From contig CAJBCQ010000147.1 of the NCBI GenBank assembly GCA_903951595.1, forward strand, positions 1 through 36,216: 36,216 bases of DNA, in the 5' to 3' direction. The translations under genes were made by a program, and so were the position numbers. Below, one piece after another: positions 27,206-36,216 of the stretch. This stretch comes from an uncultured Hyphomicrobiales bacterium (GTDB lineage: Bacteria; Pseudomonadota; Alphaproteobacteria; Rhizobiales; Aestuariivirgaceae). How positions within the stretch are numbered: the stretch's first letter is position 1; the number at the start of each line of letters is the position of its first letter. Below the pieces are notes generated by a model that saw nothing but the letters and a program-made list of their open reading frames with translations, searched no databases and had not been told where the DNA came from.

Positions 27206-28249
27206 ATGAAACTGCCGTCTCATTTTTATCGCGCACTTGCTACCGGAGCCCCCGCCCCGTACCGGGAATTGCCCGTGCGGTTGGAGCGCATGATCCATTT
27301 CGTGCCGCCACATTTGGAAAAGGTGCGGGCCAAATTGCCGGAGCTTATTGGGCAAGTCGATGTGGTTCTGGGTAATCTTGAAGACGCGATACCGGCGGAT
27401 GCGAAGGAGGAAGCCCGCAAGGGCTTTATCCAGCTCGCCAAGGCCAATGAATTTGGCAAAACGGGCCTGTGGACGCGCATCAATTGCCTCAATAGCCCGT
27501 GGGTATTGGATGATCTGACGCAGATTCTCGGTGAAGCGGGTGACAAGCTTGATGTTGTCATGCTGCCCAAGGTCGAGGGTGTTTGGGATATCCACTATCT
27601 CGATCAGCTTTTGGCGCAGCTGGAAGCGCGTTATGGGATCCAAAAGCCCATTCTCATCCACGCCATTCTGGAAACCGCGCAAGGGGTGGTGAATGTGAAC
27701 GAGATTGCCGCTGCTTCCCCGCGCATGCATGGCATGAGCCTTGGGCCTGCGGACCTTGCCGCTTCTCGCGGCATGAAGACCACGCGGGTGGGTGGCGGGC
27801 ATCCGTCCTATGGCGTGCTGGCCGACAAGGCGGGCGATGCTCCTCGGGCCTTTTCGCAGCAGGATTTGTGGCATTATACCGTGGCGCGGATGGTGGATGC
27901 TTGTCAGGCCAATGGCATCAAAGCGTTCTATGGACCGTTCGGTGATTTTTCGGACTTGGAGGCCTGCGAGGCGCAATTCCGCAATGCGTTCCTGATGGGG
28001 TGCGCCGGGGCTTGGTCACTGCATCCCAGCCAGATCGGCATTGCGCGCAAGGTATTTTCACCAGACCCGGAAGAAGTGCGCTTTGCCCTCAAGATTGTGG
28101 AAGCCATGCCGGATGGCACCGGGGCGGTGATGATTGATGGTAAGATGCAGGATGACGCCACCTGGAAGCAGGCGCGCGTGATTGTGGACTTGGCCCGGCT
28201 TGTGGTGTCGCGCGAGCCTGCCATGGCAGCAATTTACGGCATGGCTTGA
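27206..28249 (+). CDS. HpcH/HpaI aldolase / citrate lyase family; probable L-malyl-CoA/beta-methylmalyl-CoA lyase
   Basis: [48 protein letters not shown] ... [20 protein letters not shown] ... [56 protein letters not shown] ... [10 protein letters not shown]. Confidence 0.85.
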   Translation: MKLPSHFYRALATGAPAPYRELPVRLERMIHFVPPHLEKVRAKLPELIGQVDVVLGNLEDAIPADAKEEARKGFIQLAKANEFGKTGLWTRINCLNSPWVLDDLTQILGEAGDKLDVVMLPKVEGVWDIHYLDQLLAQLEARYGIQKPILIHAILETAQGVVNVNEIAAASPRMHGMSLGPADLAASRGMKTTRVGGGHPSYGVLADKAGDAPRAFSQQDLWHYTVARMVDACQANGIKAFYGPFGDFSDLEACEAQFRNAFLMGCAGAWSLHPSQIGIARKVFSPDPEEVRFALKIVEAMPDGTGAVMIDGKMQDDATWKQARVIVDLARLVVSREPAMAAIYGMA

Positions 28250-28283
28250 ACGCCGCCTTGGCGCGTGCCAGAAACATGCCACC

Positions 28284-28625
28284 ATGGCTGAAGTAAACCG
28301 AACCGCAAAATTCATGATCGGACAGGTGGTAAAGCACCGCTTGTTCTCGTTTCGTGGAGTCATATTCGATGTCGATCCAACCTTCTCCAATACGGATGAA
28401 TGGTGGGAAGCCATCCCCGAAGACACGCGCCCAGCCAAGGATCAGCCTTTCTACCACCTCCTCGCGGAGAATGAGGAAACGGAGTATGTGGCCTATGTCT
28501 CAGAACAAAACCTCCTCGCAGATCATTCCGGCGAGCCTGTCCGGCACCCGGAAGTTCCCAAATTCTTCGAGATTTTCGATGAGGGGGCTGGCGCTTACCG
28601 CCTCAAAACGGTGCGGGCTCACTAG
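28284..28625 (+). CDS. hspQ: Heat shock protein HspQ (hemimethylated-DNA-binding YccV-like domain)
   Basis: KFMIGQVVKHRLFSFRGVIFDVDPTFSNTDEWWEAIPEDTRPAKDQPFYHLLAENEETEYVAYVSEQNLLADHSGEPVRHPEV. Start at ATG 28284. Confidence 0.93.
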   Translation: MAEVNRTAKFMIGQVVKHRLFSFRGVIFDVDPTFSNTDEWWEAIPEDTRPAKDQPFYHLLAENEETEYVAYVSEQNLLADHSGEPVRHPEVPKFFEIFDEGAGAYRLKTVRAH

Positions 28626-30378
28626 CCTCATTTTCGGCGGCCTGCTGCTGGTTGCTGGTGCGGCGCATGCCGCCCCACAGCATGGCATTTCCATGTTTGG
28701 GCAACCGGCCTTAGCCCCCGATTTCAGCGCCCTGCCCTATGTCAACCCAGATGCGCCCAAAGGCGGCACGCTGCGCCAAGCGATCAATGGCAGTTTCGAC
28801 AGCCTCAATCCCTTCATCGTGAAGGGCCAAGTGCAATTCCTCCTTCTTCGCACCTATGTTTTCGAAAGCCTGATGGCGCGGTCGAAGGATGAGCCGTTTT
28901 CGCTTTATGGTTTGATTGCCGAAAGCATCGAAGTGGCCGATGATCGTTCCAAGGTTACGTTCCGCCTGAACCCCGCCGCCAAGTTCTCCGATGGCTTGCC
29001 GATCACCTCGGCGGATGTGGTGTTCTCGATGGAGACGCTGCGCGACCATGGGCGACCGAATTTCAAGAATTCCTATTCCAAAGTCGTGAAGGCCGAGACG
29101 CCGGATGAGCGCACGGTGGTTTTCACACTGGATGGGGCAGATCGCGAACTCGTGCTGATCCTCGGCCTTATGCCGGTCATTCCCAAACATCATTGGGAAG
29201 GCAAGGATTTCGAGGCGACGACGCTGGAGCCGCTGGTGGGTTCCGGGCCTTATACGATCGGCACCGTGAAGCCGGGCGAGCAATTGGAGTTCAAGCGCAA
29301 TCCGGAATATTGGGGCCGCGATCTGGCCGTGAACCGGGGCCTGTGGAATTTCGACCGCGTGGTGTTTGATTATTATCGTGACAGCAATGGCGCGTTTGAG
29401 GCGTTCAAGAAGGGTGATGTGGACTTGCGCGAGGAATCTGATTCCACCCGCTGGTCGCAAGGTTATGATTTCGCCGCCGCCAAGGATGGGCGGGTGACGA
29501 AATTGACCATTCCCAACGGCATGCCCCAACCTATTTCGGCACTGGCCTTCAACACGCGCAAACCCTTATTCGAAGATAAGCGCGTGCGCGAAGCTCTGTT
29601 GGCCGCGTTTGATTTTGAATGGGCCAATGCCAATCTGTTCGGCGGCCTCTATCAACGCACGCAAGGCTATTTCGCGGGGTCTGACCTTTCAGCCATCGGA
29701 AACCCGGCAGGTGATGCCGAGCGGGCAGCTTTGGCGGGCAAGGTGCCGGATGATATTCTCGACGGCAGCTATCGACTACCGGTGAGCGATGGTACCGGCC
29801 GCGACCGCAAGAATATGCGTTTAGCCATGGAGCTTTTGACGCAGGCCGGATGGAAGATGGAAGGCGGCAAGCTCGTCAAGGATGGTCAGCCCTTTGCTTT
29901 CGACTTGGCGGTCAGCAGCCCGGAACAAGAGCGCGTTGGTTTGCATTTCCAACGCTCCCTTGCCCAGATTGGCATTACGATGAACCTGCGCCAGAATGAC
30001 AGCGCGGGCTTCCAGCGGCGCTTGCAGTCTTATGATTATGACATGGTGCCGGTGACGTGGTTCAATTCGCTTTCCCCCGGCAATGAGCAGGCCTTTTATT
30101 GGGGCTCCACGGGTCGTGATACGCAAGGAACCCGCAATTACCCCGGCATTGCTGATCCGGCGATTGACGAGGCCATCAAGACGCTGCTTGGCGCCAAATC
30201 GCGTGATGAATTTGTGGCAACGGCACGCAGCATCGACAGGCTTTTGCTTTCGGGCATTTATGTCATTCCGCTCTATAATCAGGGCGGGCAATGGCTGGCG
30301 CGGTGGAACAGCATTGCATGCCCGGAAAACACGCCCCTGCAGGGTTTTGAAACGCCAACCTGTTGGAGTGCCCAATGA
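28579..30378 (+). CDS. Extracellular solute-binding protein family 5 (YejA/DppA-like)
   Basis: Signal peptide MRGLALTASKRCGLTSLIFGGLLLVAGAAHAA, then YVNPDAPKGGTLRQAINGSFDSLNPFIVKGQ ... FRLNPAAKFSDGLPITSADVVFSMETLRDHG. Start reset from 28354 to 28579, giving a 47-nt overlap with hspQ. Confidence 0.9.
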   Translation: MRGLALTASKRCGLTSLIFGGLLLVAGAAHAAPQHGISMFGQPALAPDFSALPYVNPDAPKGGTLRQAINGSFDSLNPFIVKGQVQFLLLRTYVFESLMARSKDEPFSLYGLIAESIEVADDRSKVTFRLNPAAKFSDGLPITSADVVFSMETLRDHGRPNFKNSYSKVVKAETPDERTVVFTLDGADRELVLILGLMPVIPKHHWEGKDFEATTLEPLVGSGPYTIGTVKPGEQLEFKRNPEYWGRDLAVNRGLWNFDRVVFDYYRDSNGAFEAFKKGDVDLREESDSTRWSQGYDFAAAKDGRVTKLTIPNGMPQPISALAFNTRKPLFEDKRVREALLAAFDFEWANANLFGGLYQRTQGYFAGSDLSAIGNPAGDAERAALAGKVPDDILDGSYRLPVSDGTGRDRKNMRLAMELLTQAGWKMEGGKLVKDGQPFAFDLAVSSPEQERVGLHFQRSLAQIGITMNLRQNDSAGFQRRLQSYDYDMVPVTWFNSLSPGNEQAFYWGSTGRDTQGTRNYPGIADPAIDEAIKTLLGAKSRDEFVATARSIDRLLLSGIYVIPLYNQGGQWLARWNSIACPENTPLQGFETPTCWSAQ

Positions 30379-31019
30379 GCGTGTTGACGATTGATGTCGT
30401 GTCGGATGTCATCTGCCCGTGGTGCTATCTCGGCAAGCGGAGATTGGAGCAGGCTTTGGCGCTGGTGCCTCAGGTCAAAGCCCAAGTGCGATGGCATCCG
30501 TTCATGCTCGACCCCACCATTCCGGCGCAAGGGGTGGATCGGGCCGAATATATGCGGGCCAAGTTTGATGATGAGGACAGGCTTCAGCAAATCCATCTGC
30601 ATCTGAAGTCGGCGGGGGCTGATAGTGGGCTTGATTATCAGTTCGACAAGATTACCCGCACGCCCAACACCATGGACGCACACCGCTTGATCCGCTGGGC
30701 AGGTGAGGCCGATTTACAGGACGAAATGGTGGAGGAGCTTTTCCGCCGCTATTGGATTGATGGCGAGGACATTGGCAATCACGGTATTCTGACACTAGCT
30801 GCGATGGCCGTGGGGTTGGATGGCGATGCGATCCATGCGCGGCTTCATCATGATGACGGCATTGCCGAGGTGCGCGAGGAAGTGGAGATGGCGCAAAAGA
30901 TTGGGGTGACGGGCGTTCCGACCTATATCCTGGCAGGCCAATATGGCATCTCCGGCGCGCAAGACCCGGCTGAATTGGCGCGGGCCATGCGCGAAATTTA
31001 TGAGAAGGCTTCCGGTTAA
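30375..31019 (+). CDS. DsbA-family oxidoreductase, FrnE-like
   Basis: MSVLTIDVVSDVICPWCYLGKRRLEQALALVP ... GVTGVPTYILAGQYGISGAQDPAELARAMREI; CPWC motif; ATGA overlap with upstream SBP. Confidence 0.93.
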   Translation: MSVLTIDVVSDVICPWCYLGKRRLEQALALVPQVKAQVRWHPFMLDPTIPAQGVDRAEYMRAKFDDEDRLQQIHLHLKSAGADSGLDYQFDKITRTPNTMDAHRLIRWAGEADLQDEMVEELFRRYWIDGEDIGNHGILTLAAMAVGLDGDAIHARLHHDDGIAEVREEVEMAQKIGVTGVPTYILAGQYGISGAQDPAELARAMREIYEKASG

Positions 31020-34000
31020 GCCGCCAGCTTCACCAACACCTGCATGAGTTGGCGTGTGCCCTTCAGACGATCTTCTGCCGTTTCCCAATCGCGCATAATC
31101 ACGAGCTTCATGTCTGGGCGTAATTTCGCCCGGGTGCCTTGTTCGGTGATCCATTTGACCAAGGCGGCTGGGTTCGGGAAGGCACCATTGCGGAAGGCGA
31201 GCAGCGCGCCCTTGGGGCCTGCATCGACATTTGACACATTGGCCGTGCGACAGAGTAGCTTGATGGACACGACCTCCAACAAATTGCGAACTTCTTCCGG
31301 GGGGCGGCCGAAGCGGTCGTGGAGTTCAGCGGCAAAGCCATCGAGAGCCTGTTGGTCTTCCAAATCAGCCAAGCGGCGATAGAGGCCCAAGCGCACGGAA
31401 AGATCGGCGACATAATCTTCAGGAATGAGAACCGAGGTGCCAACATTGATCTGCGGCGACCATGTGCCTTCGCCTGTTTCCGTCTCATCGCCCGTGCGAA
31501 GGTTCGCCACCGCTTCTTCCAGCATCGCCTGATAAAGCTCGAAGCCGACTTCCCGGATATGACCGTGCTGTTCCTCGCCTAGCAAATTGCCAGCGCCGCG
31601 AATATCGAGATCGTGGCTTGCCAACGTAAAGCCTGCGCCAAGGCTATCGAGCGATTGCAAGACTTTCAGCCGCTTTTCAGCCCCCGCCGTCATGGGCTTG
31701 TCGGAGGGCACGGTGAGGAGCGCATAGGCGCGTTGTTTCGCGCGACCCACGCGGCCACGCAGCTGATAGAGCTGGGCAAGGCCAAACATGTCGGCGCGGT
31801 GAACGACCAATGTGTTGGCGGTGGATACGTCGATGCCGGATTCGATGATGGTGGTTGAAAGCAGAAGATCATATTGGCGGTCATAGAAGGCCGTCATAAT
31901 GTCATCGAGTTCGGTGGGTGCGAGGCGGCCATGGGCTACGGCCACTTTGATCTCTGGCACCAGTTCTTTCAGGATTTCAGCCACATCATCCAAATCCGAA
32001 ATACGCGGCACGACATAGAAGCTCTGGCCGCCGCGATAGAGTTCACGCAGCAGGCTTTCACGGATGGTGACGGGATCGAACGGCGTCACATAGGTACGAA
32101 CCGCTAAACGGTCGAGTGGCGGGGTGGTGATGAGCGACAGTTCCCGCACGCCTGACAAAGCCATTTGAAGTGTGCGCGGAATGGGGGTGGCGGTCAGCGT
32201 CAGCACATGCACATCCGCGCGCATTTCTTTCAGTCGCTCTTTGTGCTTCACACCAAAATGCTGTTCTTCGTCGATGATGAGAAGGCCTAAATCGCGGAAT
32301 TTGATTTCTTTGCCCAACACGGCATGAGTGCCGATGAGAATATCAACGTCGCCGCTGGAAAGAGCAGCTTTGGTTTCGTTCAGCTCTTTGCGGCCGACAA
32401 GCCGGGAGGCTTGCGCGATGCGGATGGGCAGGCCTTCGAACCGTTTGCTGAAGGTGGCGAAATGCTGGCGGGCGAGCAGCGTTGTGGGCACCACAACAGC
32501 CACCTGCTTTCCGGCCATCGCCGTGACGAAGGCTGAGCGCAGGGCCACTTCGGTTTTGCCAAAGCCGACATCACCGCAGATGAGGCGATCCATCGGTCGG
32601 CCTTTTTGCAGATCGTCCAGAACCGCTTCGATAGCGGCAAGCTGGTCTTCGGTTTCCTCATAGGGGAAACGCGCGCAGAATTCATCATAGGCACCTTCTG
32701 GCGGGGCCAAAATCTCGCCATGCTTCAACTCGCGCGCAGCAGCTGTTTTGATGAGCTGGGCGGCCATCTCGCGCACACGTTCTTTGAGCTTGGCCTTGCG
32801 CGCCTGCCACGCGCCGCCGCCCAGCTTGTCGAGCTGCACGCCCGCCACTTCTGAGCCATAGCGGGAAAGCAGTTCGATGTTTTCAACGGGAATGAAAAGG
32901 CGGTCGCCACCGGCATAGGTCAGGAACAAACAATCATGGGGCGCGCCCTGCACTTCAATGGTTTTCAGGCCTTCAAAACGCCCAATGCCATGATCGACAT
33001 GCACCACCAGATCACCCGGATCGAGGCTTGATAGCTCGGTGAGGAAATCAGCGGCCTTCTTGGCCTTGCGGCCATGGCGCACGAGGCGGTCGCCCAGAAT
33101 GTCTTGCTCGGCGATGATGGCCAGATCGGGCGTTTCAAAGCCAGTCTCCAAGCCCAGAATAACGCTGCCCACCATGTCCGCCGGGCGGGCGGCGGCTTCT
33201 GTCCAATTGGCGGAGGCGACGATGGGGGTGATGCCATGATCGCGCAGGATGGTTTCCATCCGCTCGCGCGAGCCTTCGGACCAAGCGGCAAAGATAACGC
33301 GCTTGCCGTCCGCTTTCAGCCCGTTCACATGGCCGCGCACGGCCTCATAGACATTGCGTCCAGTTTCAGCACGTTCGGCGGCGAAGCTGCGGCCTTGCTT
33401 GCCATGCAGCGACTGAACGCGCGTGCCAGACGATTCCGGCACTTCGAAGGGGCTTAGCACAAAATGCGGGCGGAAGGCGGTGATGGCTTTCCAATCAGCA
33501 TCCGTGAGAAACAACGCTTCAGGCGGCAGTGGCTTATAGGGGGCAGCCCCGAAGCTTTGCTCTTTCAGTGCCTGTTTGCGGGCGTTGTAATATTCCTCAA
33601 TCTGGTCGCGGCGTGAGATTGCGGCTTCCTCGGCCAGATGATCTAGGCTGATGGCAGCCAGCGGCATGTAGTCGGCAAGGCTCACGAGCTTGTCATGGAA
33701 TAGCGGCAGCCAATGTTCCATGCCCTGATAGCGGCGGCCTGTTGTGACGCTTTCGTAGAGCGGATCGTTCAGATCCACCCCGCCGAAAGCCTGTGCATAG
33801 CGCGAGCGGAAGCTGGAGATGGTGGCTTCATTCAGCAGCACTTCACTGGCCGGTTCCAGAGTGAGCTGATGCAATGTGCCGGTGGTGCGCTGGGTTTCGG
33901 GGTCGAAACTGCGGATGGATTCGAGTGTATCGCCAAAGAAATCGAGCCGGACGGGTTCAGAAGTTCCCGGCGGGAAAATATCCACAATGCCGCCGCGCAC

Positions 34001-34495
34001 GGCGAAATCACCCGGGTCTACCACGGTGCTGGCACGGCTGAAGCCATTTACCTGCAAAAATTCCTGAATGCGGGCGATGTCGATCACATTGCCCGGCGTT
34101 GCGTGGAAAGTGGCCGCGGCGATTGTTTGCGGGCTCGGCACACGCTGCATCACGCCATTGATGGTGGTAAGCACAAGGCGCGGTTTGTCATTCTTGCTGG
34201 CATTGGCAAGTTTGGCCAAGGTGGCAAGGCGGCGGGCGAGGTTATCGGCAGCGGGGGAAACGCGATCATAGGGCAGGCAATCCCAAGCCGGGAATCGCAG
34301 CACTTCCAGATCGGGCGCAAAGAAGGCCAAGGCTTCGGCCAAGGCGCTCATGCGCTGGTCGTCGCGGGCCACATGCAAAAGGCCCTTGGGACCGGACAGG
34401 CGCGCGGCATCCGCAATCGCCAAGGCATCGAGGCCTTCCGGCACACCGGCCAGAATGGCGCGGCCGGGGCGGGTGACGAGTTCTTTCAGCTTCAT
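31016..34495 (-). CDS. mfd: Transcription-repair coupling factor
   Basis: 1159 aa; LVVHVDHGIGRFEGLKTIEVQG, MDRLICGDVGFGKTEVALRSAFVTAMAGKQVAVVVPTTLLARQH, LLIIDEEQHFGVKHKERLKEMR, RGAGNLLGEEQHGHIREVGFELYQ. Confidence 0.98.
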   Translation of the reverse strand: MKLKELVTRPGRAILAGVPEGLDALAIADAARLSGPKGLLHVARDDQRMSALAEALAFFAPDLEVLRFPAWDCLPYDRVSPAADNLARRLATLAKLANASKNDKPRLVLTTINGVMQRVPSPQTIAAATFHATPGNVIDIARIQEFLQVNGFSRASTVVDPGDFAVRGGIVDIFPPGTSEPVRLDFFGDTLESIRSFDPETQRTTGTLHQLTLEPASEVLLNEATISSFRSRYAQAFGGVDLNDPLYESVTTGRRYQGMEHWLPLFHDKLVSLADYMPLAAISLDHLAEEAAISRRDQIEEYYNARKQALKEQSFGAAPYKPLPPEALFLTDADWKAITAFRPHFVLSPFEVPESSGTRVQSLHGKQGRSFAAERAETGRNVYEAVRGHVNGLKADGKRVIFAAWSEGSRERMETILRDHGITPIVASANWTEAAARPADMVGSVILGLETGFETPDLAIIAEQDILGDRLVRHGRKAKKAADFLTELSSLDPGDLVVHVDHGIGRFEGLKTIEVQGAPHDCLFLTYAGGDRLFIPVENIELLSRYGSEVAGVQLDKLGGGAWQARKAKLKERVREMAAQLIKTAAARELKHGEILAPPEGAYDEFCARFPYEETEDQLAAIEAVLDDLQKGRPMDRLICGDVGFGKTEVALRSAFVTAMAGKQVAVVVPTTLLARQHFATFSKRFEGLPIRIAQASRLVGRKELNETKAALSSGDVDILIGTHAVLGKEIKFRDLGLLIIDEEQHFGVKHKERLKEMRADVHVLTLTATPIPRTLQMALSGVRELSLITTPPLDRLAVRTYVTPFDPVTIRESLLRELYRGGQSFYVVPRISDLDDVAEILKELVPEIKVAVAHGRLAPTELDDIMTAFYDRQYDLLLSTTIIESGIDVSTANTLVVHRADMFGLAQLYQLRGRVGRAKQRAYALLTVPSDKPMTAGAEKRLKVLQSLDSLGAGFTLASHDLDIRGAGNLLGEEQHGHIREVGFELYQAMLEEAVANLRTGDETETGEGTWSPQINVGTSVLIPEDYVADLSVRLGLYRRLADLEDQQALDGFAAELHDRFGRPPEEVRNLLEVVSIKLLCRTANVSNVDAGPKGALLAFRNGAFPNPAALVKWITEQGTRAKLRPDMKLVIMRDWETAEDRLKGTRQLMQVLVKLAA

Positions 34496-34770
34496 CAGTA
34501 GATTTCCGGTCGCCAGCTGAGGATTTTGGCGGTCAATTGCCCAGCAAATTCGGCCGGAACGGCTTCACGGCCCACCACCCAGCCCATGAGCTGCGGGTCT
34601 TCCAAGCCGATCAGGCGTTCGAATTCATCCAGCTCTGCCCCTGCCATGGTGGCTAAATGCGCGCGGGCATAGCCGCCCAGCACCAGATCCATCTCGCGCG
34701 TGCCGCGATGGGTGGCACGCCAGAGCAGGCGTTTGCGGCGGGTTTCGATATCTTCGGACGGGCTGTTCAT
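34495..34770 (-). CDS. sdhE: Succinate dehydrogenase assembly factor SdhE
   Basis: RRKRLLWRATHRGTREMDLVLGGYARAHLATMAGAELDEFERLIGLEDPQLMGWVVG, with the RGTREMD flavinylation motif. Confidence 0.95.
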   Translation of the reverse strand: MNSPSEDIETRRKRLLWRATHRGTREMDLVLGGYARAHLATMAGAELDEFERLIGLEDPQLMGWVVGREAVPAEFAGQLTAKILSWRPEIY

Positions 34771-34857
34771 GAGGGCTGGTTTAAGCGCGGCAGGGAGTGT
34801 TGCGCAACCCCCGCCGCTGGCCGAAACTGGGGCAAATTTGAGGAATCATATCGGCCC

Positions 34858-36216
34858 ATGCGCCCTGCTCTGCTCAACCCGCTTTTTGCGGCGGCTTCCG
34901 GCCTGAAAGGCATCGGGCCGAAGCTGGAAAAAACCTTTGCCAGCCTGCTGCGCCCCGGCATTGCGGCGGCGGGCGGGCCGGCGCGTATTCTCGATCTATT
35001 GCTGCATCTGCCCACCGGATTGATCGACCGCAGCCACCGGCCCCGCATCGCGGATTTACCGCCTGATGGGATCGTAACCGTGGAAGTAACCGTGGGCCGC
35101 CACAAGCCGCCGCCACCTTATAACAAGCGGGTGCCTTACCGGGTGGAATGCTCGGATGGAACGGGCACGCTGGGGCTTGTCTATTTCCATTCCTTTGCCG
35201 ACAGCATCAAGCGGGCTTTGCCGGAAGGGGAAACGCGGTTCATTTCGGGTGCCGTGGAGTGGTTTCAGGGACAGGCAACCATCGCGCATCCTGACCATGT
35301 GCTGAACGCGGATGAGTTCGCGAAAATGCCGAAATTAGAGCCGGTTTATCCGCTCACCTCTGGCATTACGCTCAAAAGCCTCGGCAAGGCGGTGGCGCAG
35401 GCGATGGAACGCTTGCCGGAATTGCCGGAATGGCAGGATGCGGCTTGGCTGGCGCGGAATCGTTCGCCGGATTTCGGCAGCGCCTTGCGCGCGGTACACA
35501 GACCGGAAACGGCGGCGGTGCTGGAACCGATGAGCGTGGAGCGGCAACGGCTGGCCTATGATGAATTACTCGCCAACCAACTGGCCTTGGCGCTGGTGCG
35601 GCGGCATATGAAGAAGGCATCGGGGCGGGTAACGGCGGGCGATGGTGCCCTGCGGGCCAAGATTATGGCCGCCCTGCCCTTCACGCTCACCGATGGGCAG
35701 ACGGCAGCGATTACGGAAATTCTGGCTGACATGGCATCCGGCGACCGCATGCTGCGGCTTCTTCAGGGCGATGTTGGTTCCGGCAAAACCGTGGTTGCGC
35801 TGATGGCGTTGGCCGCGGCGGTTGAGGCTGGTGGGCAAGGCGTGCTGATGGTGCCGACGGATATTCTGGCCCGCCAGCATTTCGCCACGCTCACGCGCCT
35901 CACCGCTGGCACGGGGATATCGGTTGAGATTTTGACCGGGCGCGAAAAGGGGCAGACTCGCGCCGATATCCTTGAACGTATTGCGCTGGGGCAAGCGCAT
36001 ATCGTGCTCGGCACCCATGCGCTGTTTCAGGAAGGCGTTGAGTTCCAGGATTTGCGGCTGGTGATCATCGACGAGCAACACCGTTTCGGCGTGCATCAAC
36101 GCTTGGCGTTGCAAGCCAAGGCTGGGGTGGCGACGGATGTGCTGGTGATGACGGCAACGCCCATCCCGCGCACGCTGGCGCTGACGCGCTATGGCGATAT
36201 GGAAGTCTCGCGCCTC
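34858..36216 (+). CDS. recG: ATP-dependent DNA helicase RecG, N-terminal ~453 aa (runs off the right edge)
   Basis: Open frame from ATG 34858: MRPALLNPLFAAASGLKGIGPKLEKTFASLL ... MLRLLQGDVGSGKTVVALMALAAAVEAGGQGVLMVPTDILARQHF ... VIIDEQHRFGVHQRLAL ... VMTATPIPRTLALTRYGDMEVS. Absent from the ORF track because there is no in-window stop. Confidence 0.97.
   Translation, partial: MRPALLNPLFAAASGLKGIGPKLEKTFASLLRPGIAAAGGPARILDLLLHLPTGLIDRSHRPRIADLPPDGIVTVEVTVGRHKPPPPYNKRVPYRVECSDGTGTLGLVYFHSFADSIKRALPEGETRFISGAVEWFQGQATIAHPDHVLNADEFAKMPKLEPVYPLTSGITLKSLGKAVAQAMERLPELPEWQDAAWLARNRSPDFGSALRAVHRPETAAVLEPMSVERQRLAYDELLANQLALALVRRHMKKASGRVTAGDGALRAKIMAALPFTLTDGQTAAITEILADMASGDRMLRLLQGDVGSGKTVVALMALAAAVEAGGQGVLMVPTDILARQHFATLTRLTAGTGISVEILTGREKGQTRADILERIALGQAHIVLGTHALFQEGVEFQDLRLVIIDEQHRFGVHQRLALQAKAGVATDVLVMTATPIPRTLALTRYGDMEVSRL

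Noticed and set aside
27146-27976. 276-aa minus-strand ORF opposite the malyl-CoA lyase-like gene
   Set aside because: Antisense frame artefact with no domain signature.
28354-28578. N-terminal 75-aa extension of the SBP ORF (MESYSMSIQPSP...)
   Set aside because: This is the out-of-frame translation of hspQ; it precedes a proper signal peptide at 28579 and has no coding character of its own.
28711-29529. 272-aa minus-strand ORF opposite the family-5 SBP
   Set aside because: Antisense artefact; the SBP frame has a signal peptide and conserved motifs.
1-36216. Mobile element, prophage or defence island
   Set aside because: All major ORFs are assignable to core or common metabolic families; no transposase, integrase, terminal repeats or tRNA-bounded insertion seen.
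31016-36216. mfd-sdhE/recG divergent cluster as a novel repair-respiration link
   Set aside because: To my knowledge a conserved alphaproteobacterial neighbourhood, so not novel.

Overview
The window is a gene-dense, GC-rich chromosomal segment of an alphaproteobacterium, probably Rhizobiales-like judging from gene order and protein families. I see no tRNA, rRNA, CRISPR array, transposase, integrase, phage, toxin-antitoxin or defence gene. Left to right (strand): hflX(partial,-), hfq(-), ntrX(-), ntrY(-), ntrC(-), ntrB(-), dusB(-); ispDF(+), cinA C-terminal type(+); M20 amidohydrolase(-); APH-family kinase(+); polar amino-acid ABC transporter: two permeases, SBP and ATPase(-); histone H1-like Lys/Ala-rich small protein(-); tgt(-), queA(-), two cyclophilins(-), Dabb protein(-), coaD(-), lysE-type exporter(-), gyrA(-), small exported protein of unknown function(-), ssb(-); 1-Cys peroxiredoxin(+), GST(+), UbiH-like FAD monooxygenase(+), HpcH/HpaI (malyl-CoA lyase-like)(+), hspQ(+), family-5 SBP(+), DsbA/FrnE-like(+); mfd(-), sdhE(-); recG(partial,+). 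I do not find strong evidence for an undescribed multi-gene system. The best second-look items are: a perfect alphaproteobacterial LexA-type direct repeat upstream of ssb; a translationally coupled 1-Cys Prx/GST/FAD-monooxygenase module; Gln at the GyrA position aligning with E. coli Ser83; a small H1-tail-like protein; a Chloroflexus-like malyl-CoA lyase; a 47-nt out-of-frame hspQ/SBP overlap; a 9-bp inverted repeat abutting both start codons of a divergent pair; and overlapping 3' ends at all three convergent junctions.
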